64,000 bases of DNA from Methylobacterium aquaticum (GCF_016804325.1 NZ_CP043627.1:6727001-6791000); one strand, 5' to 3'. Shown: positions 1-8,771, numbered from the stretch's first letter. A program made the numbers and translations. The notes: generated by a model from the letters alone, not told the origin.

Positions 1-1096
1 GCTGGTGGGCGACCTCGGCCACCACCGGCAGTACCCCGAAATAGAACGAGTCGGGGTCGAACAGCATGCTCAGCGGCATCGAGACGAGGCCGAGCGCGAA
101 GGGGATGTGCGGGGCGAGGCCGGGAGGGACGAAGGCCACGGCGCCCTGCGCCATCGCCTTCAGCATGCCGGTGCCCTGCATGATGCCGGTGAAGACGCCC
201 GCCGCCAGCAGGATCGACGCCATCAGCACCGCCGCCTTGGCGTGCGCATCGATGCGCTGGCGCTGCGCGTCGACGCTCGGGTAGTTGATGATGAGCGCGA
301 GCGCCGTGCCGAGCATGAACATCAGCGCCGGCGGGATCTTCTCCGCCATCAGCACCATCGTGCCGAGCACCGCGACGGTCAGGACGAGGTTCGCCCAGAA
401 CCGGTCCGGCCGGCGCAAGGCCCGCTCCGCATCGCTGAGAGAGCGCCCGCCGGCCGTGACGGCCTCCGTCGTGCCGGCCCCGGCGCGCGTCAGGCGCCGT
501 TCCTCGCGCAGGCCCAGCCAGTACGAGACGGCGAAGATGAAGACGAGGCCGACCGCCTGCACCGGCACCAGCGGCGAGAAGATCTCGGGGATCGGCAGCT
601 TCAGCGCCGCGGAGGCCCGGATCATCGGCCCGGTCCAGGGCAGGAAGTTGACGCCGGCCGCCAGCGAGGCCGCGCAGGCGAGGATGCGCCGGTCGATTCC
701 GACCCGGTCGTAGAGCGGCAGCATCGCCGGAATGGTGATGAGGAAGGTCACCGCCCCCGAGCCGTCGAGATGGATCAGCAGCGCCAGCAGGGTCGTGCCG
801 GGCACGATCCGGCTCGGCCTCGTGCCGACGGTGGCGAGAATTCTGTCGATGATCGGGTCGAGCAGCCCGGCATCGCTGACGATGCCGAAGAACAGGATCG
901 CGAACACGAACATGCCGACGACCGGCGCCAGGCTCTGGAGGCCGGCGAGCACGAACTTGCCGGTCCCGAGCCCGAACCCGCCGATGAGCGCGGCGGCGAC
1001 CGGGATCACGATCAGCGCCACGAGGGGCGACAGGCGCTTCGTCAGAATACAGGCGAGCAGCAGCGCGATGGTGCACAGGCCGAGCAGGGCCAGCAT
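1..1096 (-). CDS. CitMHS-family citrate:proton symporter (3' part beyond window)
   Basis: An open frame reads leftward from ATG 1096 to the window edge without a stop, giving about 365 residues; the C-terminus is missing. The protein is a chain of hydrophobic segments starting MLALLGLCTIALLLACIL. Typical CitMHS stretches include LLIHLDGSGAVTFLITIP (about residues 118-135) and AAGVNFLPWTGPMIRASAAL (about 160-180). Members of this inner-membrane family import citrate or related tricarboxylates, often as a metal complex, with protons. The gene is divergent from a LysR regulator 117 bp away, which is the usual arrangement for a regulator controlling its neighbour, so a substrate-induced transporter is likely. 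The exact substrate cannot be read from sequence. Confidence 0.85.
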   Translation of the reverse strand, partial: MLALLGLCTIALLLACILTKRLSPLVALIVIPVAAALIGGFGLGTGKFVLAGLQSLAPVVGMFVFAILFFGIVSDAGLLDPIIDRILATVGTRPSRIVPGTTLLALLIHLDGSGAVTFLITIPAMLPLYDRVGIDRRILACAASLAAGVNFLPWTGPMIRASAALKLPIPEIFSPLVPVQAVGLVFIFAVSYWLGLREERRLTRAGAGTTEAVTAGGRSLSDAERALRRPDRFWANLVLTVAVLGTMVLMAEKIPPALMFMLGTALALIINYPSVDAQRQRIDAHAKAAVLMASILLAAGVFTGIMQGTGMLKAMAQGAVAFVPPGLAPHIPFALGLVSMPLSMLFDPDSFYFGVLPVVAEVAHQ

Positions 1097-1212
1097 CGCT
1101 TCCTCCCAGGGTTCCGGCGCTCGGATGTGGCGCCGTTCGATGGGTCTCATCACAATCGAGGGCCGTCGATCCGGCAATTGAAAAGATCGGATCGTCCCGA
1201 TAACGGTTGGTT
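1097..1212. promoter_or_regulatory. divergent promoter region citMHS / lysR
   Basis: This 116-bp gap separates the starts of the transporter (leftward) and the LysR gene (rightward). It is locally AT-richer near the LysR start and contains CAATTG at about 1178 and GATCGGATCGTCCCGAT at about 1186-1202, a partial dyad suited to a LysR dimer. Placement of promoter and operator here is inference from the divergent arrangement. Confidence 0.45.
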
Positions 1213-2121
1213 ATGGATCTCAACCTTCGCCAGGTCCGCGCCTTCGTGTCGGTGGCGCACCTGCGCAGCTTCACCCGGGCCGCCGCCCTCCTGAACCTGT
1301 CGCAGCCGGCCCTCACGGTGCAGATCCGCCGGCTGGAGGAGGCGCTGGCGGTGCGGCTCCTCGACCGCAACAGCCGCAGCGTCGCGCCGACCCGGGTCGG
1401 GCGCGAATTGCTGCCGGTGTTCCAGCGGGTGCTGCGCGAGCTCGACAGCGTCGTCGTCGACACCCGCGACCTCGCCGCGCGCCGCCACGGCACGGTGCGG
1501 ATCGCGGCCCTGCCCTCGGTGGCGGCGGGCTTATTGCCGGACGCGATCGCGGCCTTCCGGGCGGCGCATCCGCGGATGGGCTTCGTGGTCAAGGACGCCA
1601 TCGCCGAGCGGGTGCTGGCCCTGGTGCGGCGCGAGGAGGTCGATCTCGGCGTCACCGGCGGCGAGGTGCGCGACCCCGACGTGACGGTGCTGGCCCGCGC
1701 GGCGGACGCCCTGCACGTGGTCCATCCCGCAGGTCACCCGATCGGCGACTGCGAGACCGTGACGCTGGAAGCCCTGGCCGAGTACCCGCTGGTGCTGATG
1801 GATGCCGAGACCAGCGTGCGCGCGGTGGTCGATGCCGCCTTCGTGGCCGCCGGCCGGCTGCCGCTGACCGCCTGCGAGGCGACCTACATGATGACGGCGG
1901 TCGGCATGGTGCGGGCCGGGCTCGGCCTCACCATCCTGCCGGGCTCCGCCCGGGAGATCCGCGCCGAGCCGTCCTTGCGCTCGCGCCCGATCGCCGAGGC
2001 GAGCTTTTCGCGGCCCGTCTGCCTGATCGCCAAGGCGGGCCGCACGCTGCCGGCGGCGGCCGAGGATTTTCTGGGGGAATTGGTGCCGGCCTTGGAGGCG
2101 GAGTTCTCGATGTCGGCGTGA
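1213..2121 (+). CDS. LysR-family transcriptional regulator
   Basis: A 302-residue LysR regulator. The N-terminal winged helix-turn-helix is clear: MDLNLRQVRAFVSVAHLRSF, then AAALLNLSQPALTVQIRRLE as the recognition region (about residues 20-45). The remainder is the periplasmic-binding-protein-like effector domain, starting near GTVRIAALPSVAAGLLPDAI. I chose ATG 1213; a TTG two codons upstream is possible but gives a less typical N-terminus. Divergent from the CitMHS transporter, so it probably activates that gene in response to citrate or a related acid (inference). Confidence 0.9.
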   Translation: MDLNLRQVRAFVSVAHLRSFTRAAALLNLSQPALTVQIRRLEEALAVRLLDRNSRSVAPTRVGRELLPVFQRVLRELDSVVVDTRDLAARRHGTVRIAALPSVAAGLLPDAIAAFRAAHPRMGFVVKDAIAERVLALVRREEVDLGVTGGEVRDPDVTVLARAADALHVVHPAGHPIGDCETVTLEALAEYPLVLMDAETSVRAVVDAAFVAAGRLPLTACEATYMMTAVGMVRAGLGLTILPGSAREIRAEPSLRSRPIAEASFSRPVCLIAKAGRTLPAAAEDFLGELVPALEAEFSMSA

Positions 2122-2167
2122 AAATGGGTCGGCTCGCCTCTCGGTCCCACCCTCCACCTCATCCTGA

Positions 2168-2440
2168 GAGCCTGTTTGAGCAGGATTTCTACCCAATATT
2201 TGAGGCAGACGGGATCATCCTACCCACCAACCTCATCCTGAGGTGCGGGCGATCGAAGATCGCTGAGCCTCGAAGGAGGGCTCCAGCGATCGCCGAGGCT
2301 TCTGGAGCCCTCCTTCGAGGTCAGTCGATCTGCGATCGCGTGCGATCTCTGATCGCCAACACCTCAGGATGAGGTGGAATGGTAGGATATCTGCTAAATT
2401 TTTCTCGGTTTTTGTCAAATCACTCTGCTCAAACAGGCTC
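2168..2440. repeat. outer inverted repeat enclosing a palindromic repeat element
   Basis: GAGCCTGTTTGAGCAG at 2168-2183 is repeated as its exact reverse complement at 2425-2440. The arms are flanked by CACCTCA-type ends and enclose the complete palindromic element at 2230-2375. The arrangement looks like one palindromic element inserted into the middle of another. Confidence 0.8.
2230..2375. repeat. palindromic intergenic repeat, family 1, copy A
   Basis: A 146-bp imperfect inverted repeat bounded by ACCTCATCCTGAGGT and ACCTCAGGATGAGGT, with inner arms TCGAAGGAGGGCTCCAG and CTGGAGCCCTCCTTCGA. Related copies lie at 2633-2748, 30342-30467 and 40099-40223, all between genes. RNA from either strand would fold into a long hairpin. 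The element has no coding capacity. Confidence 0.88.
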
Positions 2441-2632
2441 TGAGGTGCAGGCCGTTTAAGATTGTTTTTATTGTGAATAATCTTTATTTTATCAGATGTC
2501 GACGCGCCATCTTCTCTCGATCGGCGCTCTGGTATCGGGAGCACTTTCGGTCCCGGAGCGCACCATCAAGCTTGGCTGCGCGATAGTGAATTTTTGCAGA
2601 TCGTCCAAGTATTTGACGCCTTAAAAGGCATG

Positions 2633-2748
2633 GCTCTGAGGTGGTAGTCGATCAGAGATCGGCTGACCTCGAAGGAAGGCTCCGGAAATCTTTGCGATCC
2701 CTGGAGCCCTCCTTCGAGGCTCACTTCGTTCGCACCTCAGGATGAGGT
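2633..2748. repeat. palindromic intergenic repeat, family 1, copy B
   Basis: Same family as the copy at 2230. The right end ACCTCAGGATGAGGTCG is intact but the left end is degenerate (CTCTGAGGTGG). The inner arms GACCTCGAAGGAAGGCTCC and GGAGCCCTCCTTCGAGG pair with one mismatch. It lies about 80 bp beyond the 3' end of the alcohol dehydrogenase gene. Confidence 0.82.
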
Positions 2749-2830
2749 CGCGCGTGGGATTGAAAAATTTCTCGCGCCACGTGTATCACGATGCTGTTCT
2801 CACGATCGGACTTCTACCGATACAGCCCGC

Positions 2831-3976
2831 TCACGCCGCCCGCCCGTGCAGCGACGCCCGGAACAACTCCCGAAACTCCTCCGCCCCGACCGGCCGGCCG
2901 TTGGTCGCCGTCGAATGGTCCTCGACCGCGCGCGTGATCAGCGCCTCGCAATCGGCCTCCGTCAGCCCCATGGCGGCGAGGTCCGTCGGCAGGCCGAGGT
3001 CGCGGTTCAGGGACTCGATCGCGGCGGCGAGGTCGGCGCCCTCGGCCAGGCCCATCGCCTGACGCAGGGCGGCGTATTTCGCGTCGCAGGCGGGCGCGTT
3101 GAAGCGCAGCAGGTGGGGCAGGATCACCGCGTTGAGGGTGCCGTGATGCAGGCGCTTGGCCTTCAGGCCGCCGAGCGCGTGCGACATCGAGTGGACGGCG
3201 CCCAGGCCCTTCTGGAAGGTCATGCCGCCCTCGAGCGCGGCCATCATCATGTCCTCGCGCGCCTCGATGTCGGCGCCGTCGCGGACCGCACGGAGGAGCG
3301 AGCGGGTGGCGCGGGCGAGACCGTCGAGGGCGATCGCCTCGGCCGGCGGGTTGTGGCGGGGGCTGAGGTAAGTCTCGATGCAGTGGGTCAGCGCGTCCAT
3401 GCCGGTGGCGGCGGTGAGGCCCGGCGGCAGGCCCAGCGTCAGCTCGGGGTCGCAGATCGCCACGTTCGGGATCAGGTGGGGCGAGATGAAGCCGAGCTTG
3501 CGCCCGTCCGCCAGGGTGATCAGCGCCGCCCGGCCGACCTCGCTGCCGGTGCCGGCGGTGGTCGGCACGGCGATCACCGGGGGCTGGTCGGCGCGGATGC
3601 GCGGGATGCCGCCGAGGATGGCGGCGTAAGTCGCCAGCGGCTCGTCGTGGGTGGCGAGCAGCGCCACCCCTTTGGCGAGATCCAGCGGCGAGCCGCCGCC
3701 GACCGCGATCACCGAATCGCAGCCTTCCGCCTTGAAGCGGTCGCGGGCCTCCAGCGTCGCCTCCTCGGTCGGGTTCTCGGGCGTGCCGTCGAAAACCGGG
3801 GTGGTGGCCGGCAGACCGGCGGCGTCGAGGACGCGGGCGATCAGGCCGGCCGCCACGACGCCGCGATCGGTGACGACGAGCGGCCGGCGCGCGCCGAGAA
3901 GCGCCAGTTCCTCGCCGATCAGCCGGACGGCGCCGCGCTCGAACTGGATCCGGGTGAGATAGGTGATGAGGCTCAT
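2831..3976 (-). CDS. iron-containing (group III) alcohol dehydrogenase
   Basis: A 381-residue Fe-ADH family protein of normal length. The NAD-binding motif GGGSPLDLAK is at residues 93-102 and PTTAGTGSEVG at 138-148. Metal ligands are D194 and H198 (GMDALTHCIE), H262/H266 (VHSMSH) and H277/H278 (LHHGT). Such enzymes reduce or oxidise short alcohols, 4-hydroxybutyrate or maleylacetate. The gene lies 165 bp downstream of a maleate-isomerase-like gene and a GntR regulator on the same strand, suggesting a small catabolic cluster for a C4 dicarboxylate or hydroxy acid (inference). ATG 3976 is the only reasonable start. Confidence 0.9.
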   Translation of the reverse strand: MSLITYLTRIQFERGAVRLIGEELALLGARRPLVVTDRGVVAAGLIARVLDAAGLPATTPVFDGTPENPTEEATLEARDRFKAEGCDSVIAVGGGSPLDLAKGVALLATHDEPLATYAAILGGIPRIRADQPPVIAVPTTAGTGSEVGRAALITLADGRKLGFISPHLIPNVAICDPELTLGLPPGLTAATGMDALTHCIETYLSPRHNPPAEAIALDGLARATRSLLRAVRDGADIEAREDMMMAALEGGMTFQKGLGAVHSMSHALGGLKAKRLHHGTLNAVILPHLLRFNAPACDAKYAALRQAMGLAEGADLAAAIESLNRDLGLPTDLAAMGLTEADCEALITRAVEDHSTATNGRPVGAEEFRELFRASLHGRAA

Positions 3977-4141
3977 GGGGGCTGCCTGCTGTGACCGGAG
4001 CCCGAAGATCGACGCGCGGAGGCGGGCCGGTGCCGCGGCGCCCGTCCCGTTTCCTCCCGCACGCCTCTTTCCGGGCGTGGCGACGAGCCTAACACAGGCG
4101 ATCCGCGCGGCGCACCGTCAGGGGGCCATGAGGGATTTGCA

Positions 4142-4834
4142 TCAGGTGCGCGGCAGCCCCGCTTGCGCCAGCAGCGCCTCTGTGCCGAGGCCCGTCGCAT
4201 CGAGGAGCGGCACGCCGTCGAGCAGGGCCGGCAGCCGCCAGCCGGGGAGGTTGGTGCTCCAGATCAGCACCGCATCCGATCCTTGGGCCGTCATTCGCGC
4301 CGCCTCTTCGAGGCGCGCCGGGCTCACCGCGGCCGCCAAGCGGTTCTCGGTGATGCCGAGGGTGCAGGTGGCGCCGATCGCGATGCCGGCTTGCGCGAAA
4401 CGAGTGCCGACCGATTCGGCTTCCTCCGGCCCGCCCTGCACCACGAGGCCGACGCGGCGATAGCCGCTTTCGCGAATCCGCGCGCGGGCGGCCAGCGCCG
4501 TCGTCACCATCGGCAGGCCGGTGCGGCGGGTCACGGTCGCGCACAGGTCCTCGTCGGGCGTGAAGCCCAGGGCGGCGCCGCGGGTGGCGTTCCAGCACAG
4601 GGCCGCCACGCCGGCATCCGCCAGGAGATCGGCGGCGGTGAGGAAGACCGATTCGTCGTAGGCCTCGCCCTTCAGCATCGCCCCGTAGGGCACCCGGGCG
4701 TAGCAGGCGGCGGCGGGCAGGCCGGCGAGCCGCGCTTCCGTCGCCCGCTCCACCACCCGGTTCGAGGAAGGCAGGATCACCCCGAGGGCCAAGGTCGCTT
4801 CTTCGGTGGGACCATCTCCCGTCGTGTCGGTCAT
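4142..4834 (-). CDS. maleate cis-trans isomerase / arylmalonate decarboxylase-like protein
   Basis: A 230-residue protein of the Asp/Glu racemase superfamily. LGVILPSSNRVVERA near the N-terminus is the substrate-binding loop typical of maleate isomerases. The first catalytic cysteine would be in ALCWNATRGAALG (about residue 83). The second half contains GPEEAESVGTRFAQAG and a GSDAVLIWSTNLPG motif; the usual second cysteine (C-T-N) is replaced by S-T-N here, which may alter the reaction. The start ATG 4834 overlaps the regulator stop by 4 bp (ATGA), so the two are translationally coupled. The exact substrate is unknown. Confidence 0.75.
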   Translation of the reverse strand: MTDTTGDGPTEEATLALGVILPSSNRVVERATEARLAGLPAAACYARVPYGAMLKGEAYDESVFLTAADLLADAGVAALCWNATRGAALGFTPDEDLCATVTRRTGLPMVTTALAARARIRESGYRRVGLVVQGGPEEAESVGTRFAQAGIAIGATCTLGITENRLAAAVSPARLEEAARMTAQGSDAVLIWSTNLPGWRLPALLDGVPLLDATGLGTEALLAQAGLPRT

Positions 4835-5538
4835 CGGCGCGGTCCTTCGGTCAGGCGCACCACCAGCAGGGACTGGGTGCGGGCGACATGGGCCTGCATC
4901 AGGGTGCGGGCGCGCTCCGGCTCGCGGGCCCGCAGGGCGTCCAGGATCGCCCGGTGCTCGGAGAGCGACTCCGTCACCCGCCCGTCCGCCGCGAGGGCGA
5001 AGTTGCGGGCCCGCTCCAGCCGGGCGAAGGCCCGGCCATGGGCCTCGGCGATGGCCGGGCTGCGGGCGGCGGTCACGATCAGCCGGTGGGCCTGGCGGTT
5101 GAGGCGGGTATAGGCGTCGCGGTCGTCCCGCGCCGCCTCCAGGGCGGCCTGGAGCCGGTCGAGCCGGTCGATCTCGGCGGCGGTCATCCGTTCGGCGGCG
5201 AGCCCGGCACAGAAGCTCTCCAGCGCCATTTCCAGCTCGAACAGCGGCACGAGGTCGGCGGGATCGAGCCGCGCCACCAGGGCCGCCCGGTTGCGCCGGA
5301 GCGTGACCAGCCCCTCGCCGGCAAGCAGCTTCAGGGCCTCGCGCACCGGCGTCCGGGAGACGCCGAGGCGGGCCACCAGGTCGGGCTCGTTCAAAACATC
5401 GCCGGGGGGAAGCAGGTTGAGCAGGATCAGCCGGCGCAGGGCCGCGGCGGCCTGCTCGGTGAGGGAGGGGCGGGGCGGGGCATCGGGAAAGGCGGGGAGG
5501 GAGCCTGCCGAAGAGGCTTCGGTGGGGGCTTCGATCAT
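4831..5538 (-). CDS. GntR-family regulator with FCD domain
   Basis: A 235-residue FadR-type regulator. The winged helix is at about residues 30-85 (LVARLGVSRTPVREALKLLA is the recognition helix region). It is followed by an all-helical FCD effector domain with the metal and ligand histidines in NRQAHRLIVTAA and SLSEHRAILDAL. I chose ATG 5538; a GTG eight codons upstream (5562) is possible. It heads the cluster with the isomerase (4-bp overlap) and the alcohol dehydrogenase, and is probably its repressor, released by a carboxylate (family knowledge plus inference). Confidence 0.88.
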   Translation of the reverse strand: MIEAPTEASSAGSLPAFPDAPPRPSLTEQAAAALRRLILLNLLPPGDVLNEPDLVARLGVSRTPVREALKLLAGEGLVTLRRNRAALVARLDPADLVPLFELEMALESFCAGLAAERMTAAEIDRLDRLQAALEAARDDRDAYTRLNRQAHRLIVTAARSPAIAEAHGRAFARLERARNFALAADGRVTESLSEHRAILDALRAREPERARTLMQAHVARTQSLLVVRLTEGPRR

Positions 5539-5562
5539 CGACACGCTCTGGAACGCCACCAC

Positions 5563-6063
5563 ATCGCAGGTTTCGCGCCGCCTCTCTCAGGGAGGCCGCC
5601 CGGGGCGGGGCGGCCGAGCCAGCGAAACGATCTTCGCCGATCGGCGTCGTGCTTTCCAGGGCTTCAGAACCAGAGCTGCGATGCGAGACGCGGGTTCGGG
5701 CGCCCGGGACCTGTCCGAGGTTGATTCGTAAGCGAAGGGGCGCGCAACGACCGCTGCGCGCCCCCTCTACCTTCCACACGACGATGTGGATCGGCCTATA
5801 ATCCGGGTCCGTGGGGCAACGCCAGGCGTCACCCCATTTCGATCCTGCTGTCAGGCGACGCATAGTTTTTCACGACGGCGGATGTAAGTAACTGTATTTA
5901 TTCAGTTTGTATCAGAAAACCGAACGATATGTACGGCATCTCCGAACCATTGTATTGTCTGATCCGAAGCAAAATATATCCTCCATGATTAAATATCAAC
6001 AAATACGCGAAATAAAAAACCCCGGACTATGCCGGGGTATAGAAACTTACAATAGAATATATA
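5563..6063. other. intergenic region, no gene seen
   Basis: About 500 bp between the GntR gene and the 3' end of tniQ. The left half is GC-rich like the core genome. From about 5870 the sequence becomes strikingly AT-rich, which I take as the left edge of the accessory island. The tniQ terminator lies at 6017-6040. Confidence 0.6.
6017..6040 (-). terminator. intrinsic terminator of tniQ
   Basis: Read on the minus strand, ACCCCGG-CATAGT-CCGGGGT followed by TTTTTATTT forms a perfect 7-bp GC stem with a 6-nt loop and a T-tract, about 24 bp after the tniQ stop. It is a textbook rho-independent terminator. Confidence 0.85.
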
Positions 6064-7908
6064 TCAAATTTTCTCGACAATTTCGCGCAGATAGAACGCC
6101 GCTCCTACGCGATCTCTCTCGATAGCGGGTGGGACGCTTGCGAGAATGTATTTCAACGTTAACGGACTCACTCTTCTAGATTTCGCCAACTCGGAAAATG
6201 AGACATATTTCGCACAAAAAGCATCTAGATCGGCGACGCTGACGAGGTCGACGGGACAGCGATTGATCGGATTAATAACTGTCTTCCGAGGCAGAAACCC
6301 CTCGCGAATCAGGCCCGTCACGACCCTCGTACTCGTCCGCAGGATTTTCTCAACAGCGCGCGCGGTCAGACCCTCGTACGCGGGACCGTGTACATGTCGT
6401 TTGACCTCCGGCAGATCGACGAGGACCGAGAGATACCCCTCGACACCCGCCTGCCGGCCAACCCAAGCGAGTCTCCGATCGAAGATCAATCGTGTGACTT
6501 CGGCGATGGTGCAGCAAGCGCGTTTCGCTGCGGCTGGGATGGGGTAGGCTTGGTCGCGTGTGCCCGTGACCGATTCGGCTCCGTCGAAGAGGTGCGCAAG
6601 GAAGGTGTCCAGATCGGCGGTGGCGTAGATTGCCCTGAGCGAACCGCGTTCGCCTGCACGGCCAGTGCGCGGGGTAATGAAGCCTTCAGCAGCCAAGATA
6701 CGTGCCGGAACACGGCCGGCGTTGAGGTATACCGCGGCGTCCTTGAGCGGCATACATGTTTGTTCATCCACCAGAACGCTGCGTGCCCGCTCTGCATCGA
6801 ACGTCACGAGGTGATCGGAAAAGAGCTGGTGATCTTTACCGATCAGGGCAGCCGCCGCGAGAACCTTTCGAAGACGCTTAGGATGACGGCCGTATTCCCG
6901 CGATGCGGTGTAGATCGAGTGGAGCACCCGCTTCTCGACAAATTGCCCGAGGACATCGTCACCAAGTCCAACAGGTATAGTCTGGACGATGAACTGGCGA
7001 AAAATATCGCGGACGGCATCGAAGGCTGCCCCGTCTTGGTCGTGGGCCAGCCACTCGTACAAGAATCCGAAGACGGCATGAGGCCCCGCGGCCCCACGTC
7101 GACCGAAGGGGTGGGCTCGCCATATCTTATCAAGGAGAGCACGGATGCCCCGCTCCCCTCCGCGTGCGAGGCAGTAGCCGGCGTCACCAGCGTCGTGCCA
7201 CTCCTCTTCCGTCAGCGACCTAAGCTTCGTCGCAGGTCCCCGTGTCGCGAGCACTCCCAACATTTCACAGGTCGTGATCGCGGCGTGAAGCTCCAACCCG
7301 TCGAGTAACGTACCTCCTCGCGCGATGGCTTTAAGACGGTCGCGAACATAGCCTTCGAGGGCGGACGGCGTCCTTGGAGCGGCCTCCTCGGCGAGACGTG
7401 CGATCTCGGTCTCGCGTCCGCGCATGTGGAGCGCAAAGTCGTGCAGCGCGTGAGGCCCGTCGATTTCTTTGTTGCCGACGTCGGTGAGCGCGCACGCGTG
7501 CACAGGGCACGCCCTGAAGACACGCAGCAACCATTCCGTGCGGCCATACGGCGCAGGCTCGTTACCACCTACGCCCGCTTCGATGTCGGCGCGAAGGCAC
7601 GCGGGGCAAGCGTGGATCCGAGCGCGCCGGACCGAAAATCTGGTCAGGCTCTCGCCACGCAGGCGGAAGTCTATACCCTCTCTCCGTAGTGAGGCTTGCT
7701 CGAGAACCTCAAGCGGAAGGGCCGTCAGGCGCGCGAGCTTCGCGAGCGCTACAGGTTCACCGTCGATGCAGGCCTGGAAGGTCATGCCCATGTCGAGGCA
7801 GAAGTCGCGTGCGGACCCAACGCCGTTGCGCTGGGCCAGCCGTGCCGTGAAGCTCGGTACTGACTCGCCAGGGGCAAGTCGGCAGCTCAACGCGAGGAGA
7901 CCGGTCAT
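6064..7908 (-). CDS. orphan TniQ/TnsD-family protein
   Basis: A 614-residue protein. The N-terminal ~170 residues match TniQ: a LSCRLAPGESVPSFTARLA start, then the zinc-finger pair CPACL (about residue 101) and CPVHACAL (about residue 135). The long C-terminal part has at least two helix-turn-helix-like segments (LTARAVEKILRTSTRVVTGL; FSELAKSRRVSPLTLKYIL). TniQ proteins select target DNA for Tn7-like transposons, but no tnsA, tnsB or tnsC gene is present here. I chose ATG 7908 because AAAGGGGA lies just upstream; the frame is open for 57 further codons but that stretch looks non-coding. Its job as a stand-alone DNA-binding protein is unknown. Confidence 0.8.
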   Translation of the reverse strand: MTGLLALSCRLAPGESVPSFTARLAQRNGVGSARDFCLDMGMTFQACIDGEPVALAKLARLTALPLEVLEQASLRREGIDFRLRGESLTRFSVRRARIHACPACLRADIEAGVGGNEPAPYGRTEWLLRVFRACPVHACALTDVGNKEIDGPHALHDFALHMRGRETEIARLAEEAAPRTPSALEGYVRDRLKAIARGGTLLDGLELHAAITTCEMLGVLATRGPATKLRSLTEEEWHDAGDAGYCLARGGERGIRALLDKIWRAHPFGRRGAAGPHAVFGFLYEWLAHDQDGAAFDAVRDIFRQFIVQTIPVGLGDDVLGQFVEKRVLHSIYTASREYGRHPKRLRKVLAAAALIGKDHQLFSDHLVTFDAERARSVLVDEQTCMPLKDAAVYLNAGRVPARILAAEGFITPRTGRAGERGSLRAIYATADLDTFLAHLFDGAESVTGTRDQAYPIPAAAKRACCTIAEVTRLIFDRRLAWVGRQAGVEGYLSVLVDLPEVKRHVHGPAYEGLTARAVEKILRTSTRVVTGLIREGFLPRKTVINPINRCPVDLVSVADLDAFCAKYVSFSELAKSRRVSPLTLKYILASVPPAIERDRVGAAFYLREIVEKI

Positions 7909-8381
7909 CGAACGTCCCCTTTCGAGGCCTTGCGCGAGCGCCGCCGGCGAGGGCGCTGCGAATTGTCCGTTGGCGCAGGTCCTGGAGCCATCGTGCTCGT
8001 CCAGTCGCGGCTGATGAACGGGTTCTCGTCGCTGGCATACACGAGGCGTGCGACGCTTATCACCGTTCCGAGTCGGCACGATTGCTCGTGCCGGGTTGTC
8101 ACGGCATCCGTTCAGGCGGGTGGTTGACGCAGCTGGTTCAGGCGAGGCGTCGGCGGTTCACTATTCGTCGCGAGGTTCACCCGAGGGCTATCGGATGAAC
8201 CTAGCGACGATACGGCCCGGATCGCAGCCAGATTTTGGGCGACACGTCATCCTTTTCCTTTCGATTGGTGAGACCAGTCGGCATTGCGCCGAGCGGTTGG
8301 AGAAAGTCTTCGACTACGTACTGACTCACTTGCAGCTAAGTCATGCCGTCTTCGCAATGCGCATGGAGATAGCTTAACTCA

Positions 8382-8512
8382 TCCAACCCGGGCGCATGGT
8401 GACGCTCACTCGTGGATGAGGCTAAAACGCGGTCCAGCCTGGGCGTATGGTGGCGCTCGCTTGTGGACGGCGTTTCGATCCAACCTGGGCGTATGATGAC
8501 GCTCGCTTGTGG
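8382..8512. repeat. three degenerate ~35-bp direct repeats
   Basis: Copies at 8382-8416, 8433-8467 and 8479-8512 follow the pattern TCCAACCTGGGCGTATGRTG then RCGCTCGCTTGTGG. They differ at only a few positions and are separated by 16 and 11 bp. They lie about 470-600 bp upstream of the tniQ start. The unequal short spacers argue against CRISPR. A cluster of protein-binding sites is the best reading. Confidence 0.85.
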
Positions 8513-8570
8513 TCGCAGCACATTTTGTAAGTGTGCGGCATCTCCGAGTCGAGTCGAGTCGCTGGCACTG

Positions 8571-8594
8571 AACCATGAGTCTATCCTCATGGTT
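8571..8594. repeat. perfect 9-bp inverted repeat
   Basis: AACCATGAG-TCTATC-CTCATGGTT, with 9-bp arms and a 6-bp loop, lies in AT-rich DNA about 180 bp beyond the exonuclease stop. It could be a hairpin ending the exonuclease transcript or a dimer-binding operator; there is no T-tract on either side. Confidence 0.6.
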
Positions 8595-8771
8595 AATCGT
8601 GCATAATTGATTTATTGGACTCGAGAATGGCCTCCTTTGTTCCGATGTAACATTGAATGGCATTCAAGTTTATGACACATGCCTCAGCAGTCCCGACATT
8701 GACTCATGCTGACAAATGCCCCTGATGCATATATCGCAGTCAGTGGGATATTTTAACTGCTACACTGGTGC

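Larger units (their letters stand above)
2122..2830. other. 700-bp intergenic region filled with nested inverted repeats
   Basis: No convincing gene. The region separates the lysR stop from the stop of the leftward alcohol dehydrogenase gene, so both flanking genes converge here. It carries two copies of the 'cctcatcctgaggtg' palindromic repeat (listed separately), an outer inverted repeat around the first copy, and an AT-rich stretch at about 2450-2630. Confidence 0.7.
7909..8771. other. 860-bp gap with direct repeats and palindromes
   Basis: No ORF here has a convincing protein. The gap lies between the exonuclease stop and the tniQ start and must hold the tniQ promoter. It contains three ~35-bp direct repeats (8382-8512), a 5-bp tandem repeat (GAGTC units at about 8548-8560), a 9-bp-arm palindrome at 8571-8594, and an AT-rich tail. 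Confidence 0.6.

Noticed and set aside
8382..8512. CRISPR array
   Set aside because: Only three repeats, degenerate, with spacers of 16 and 11 bp. Too short and unequal, and no cas genes are nearby.
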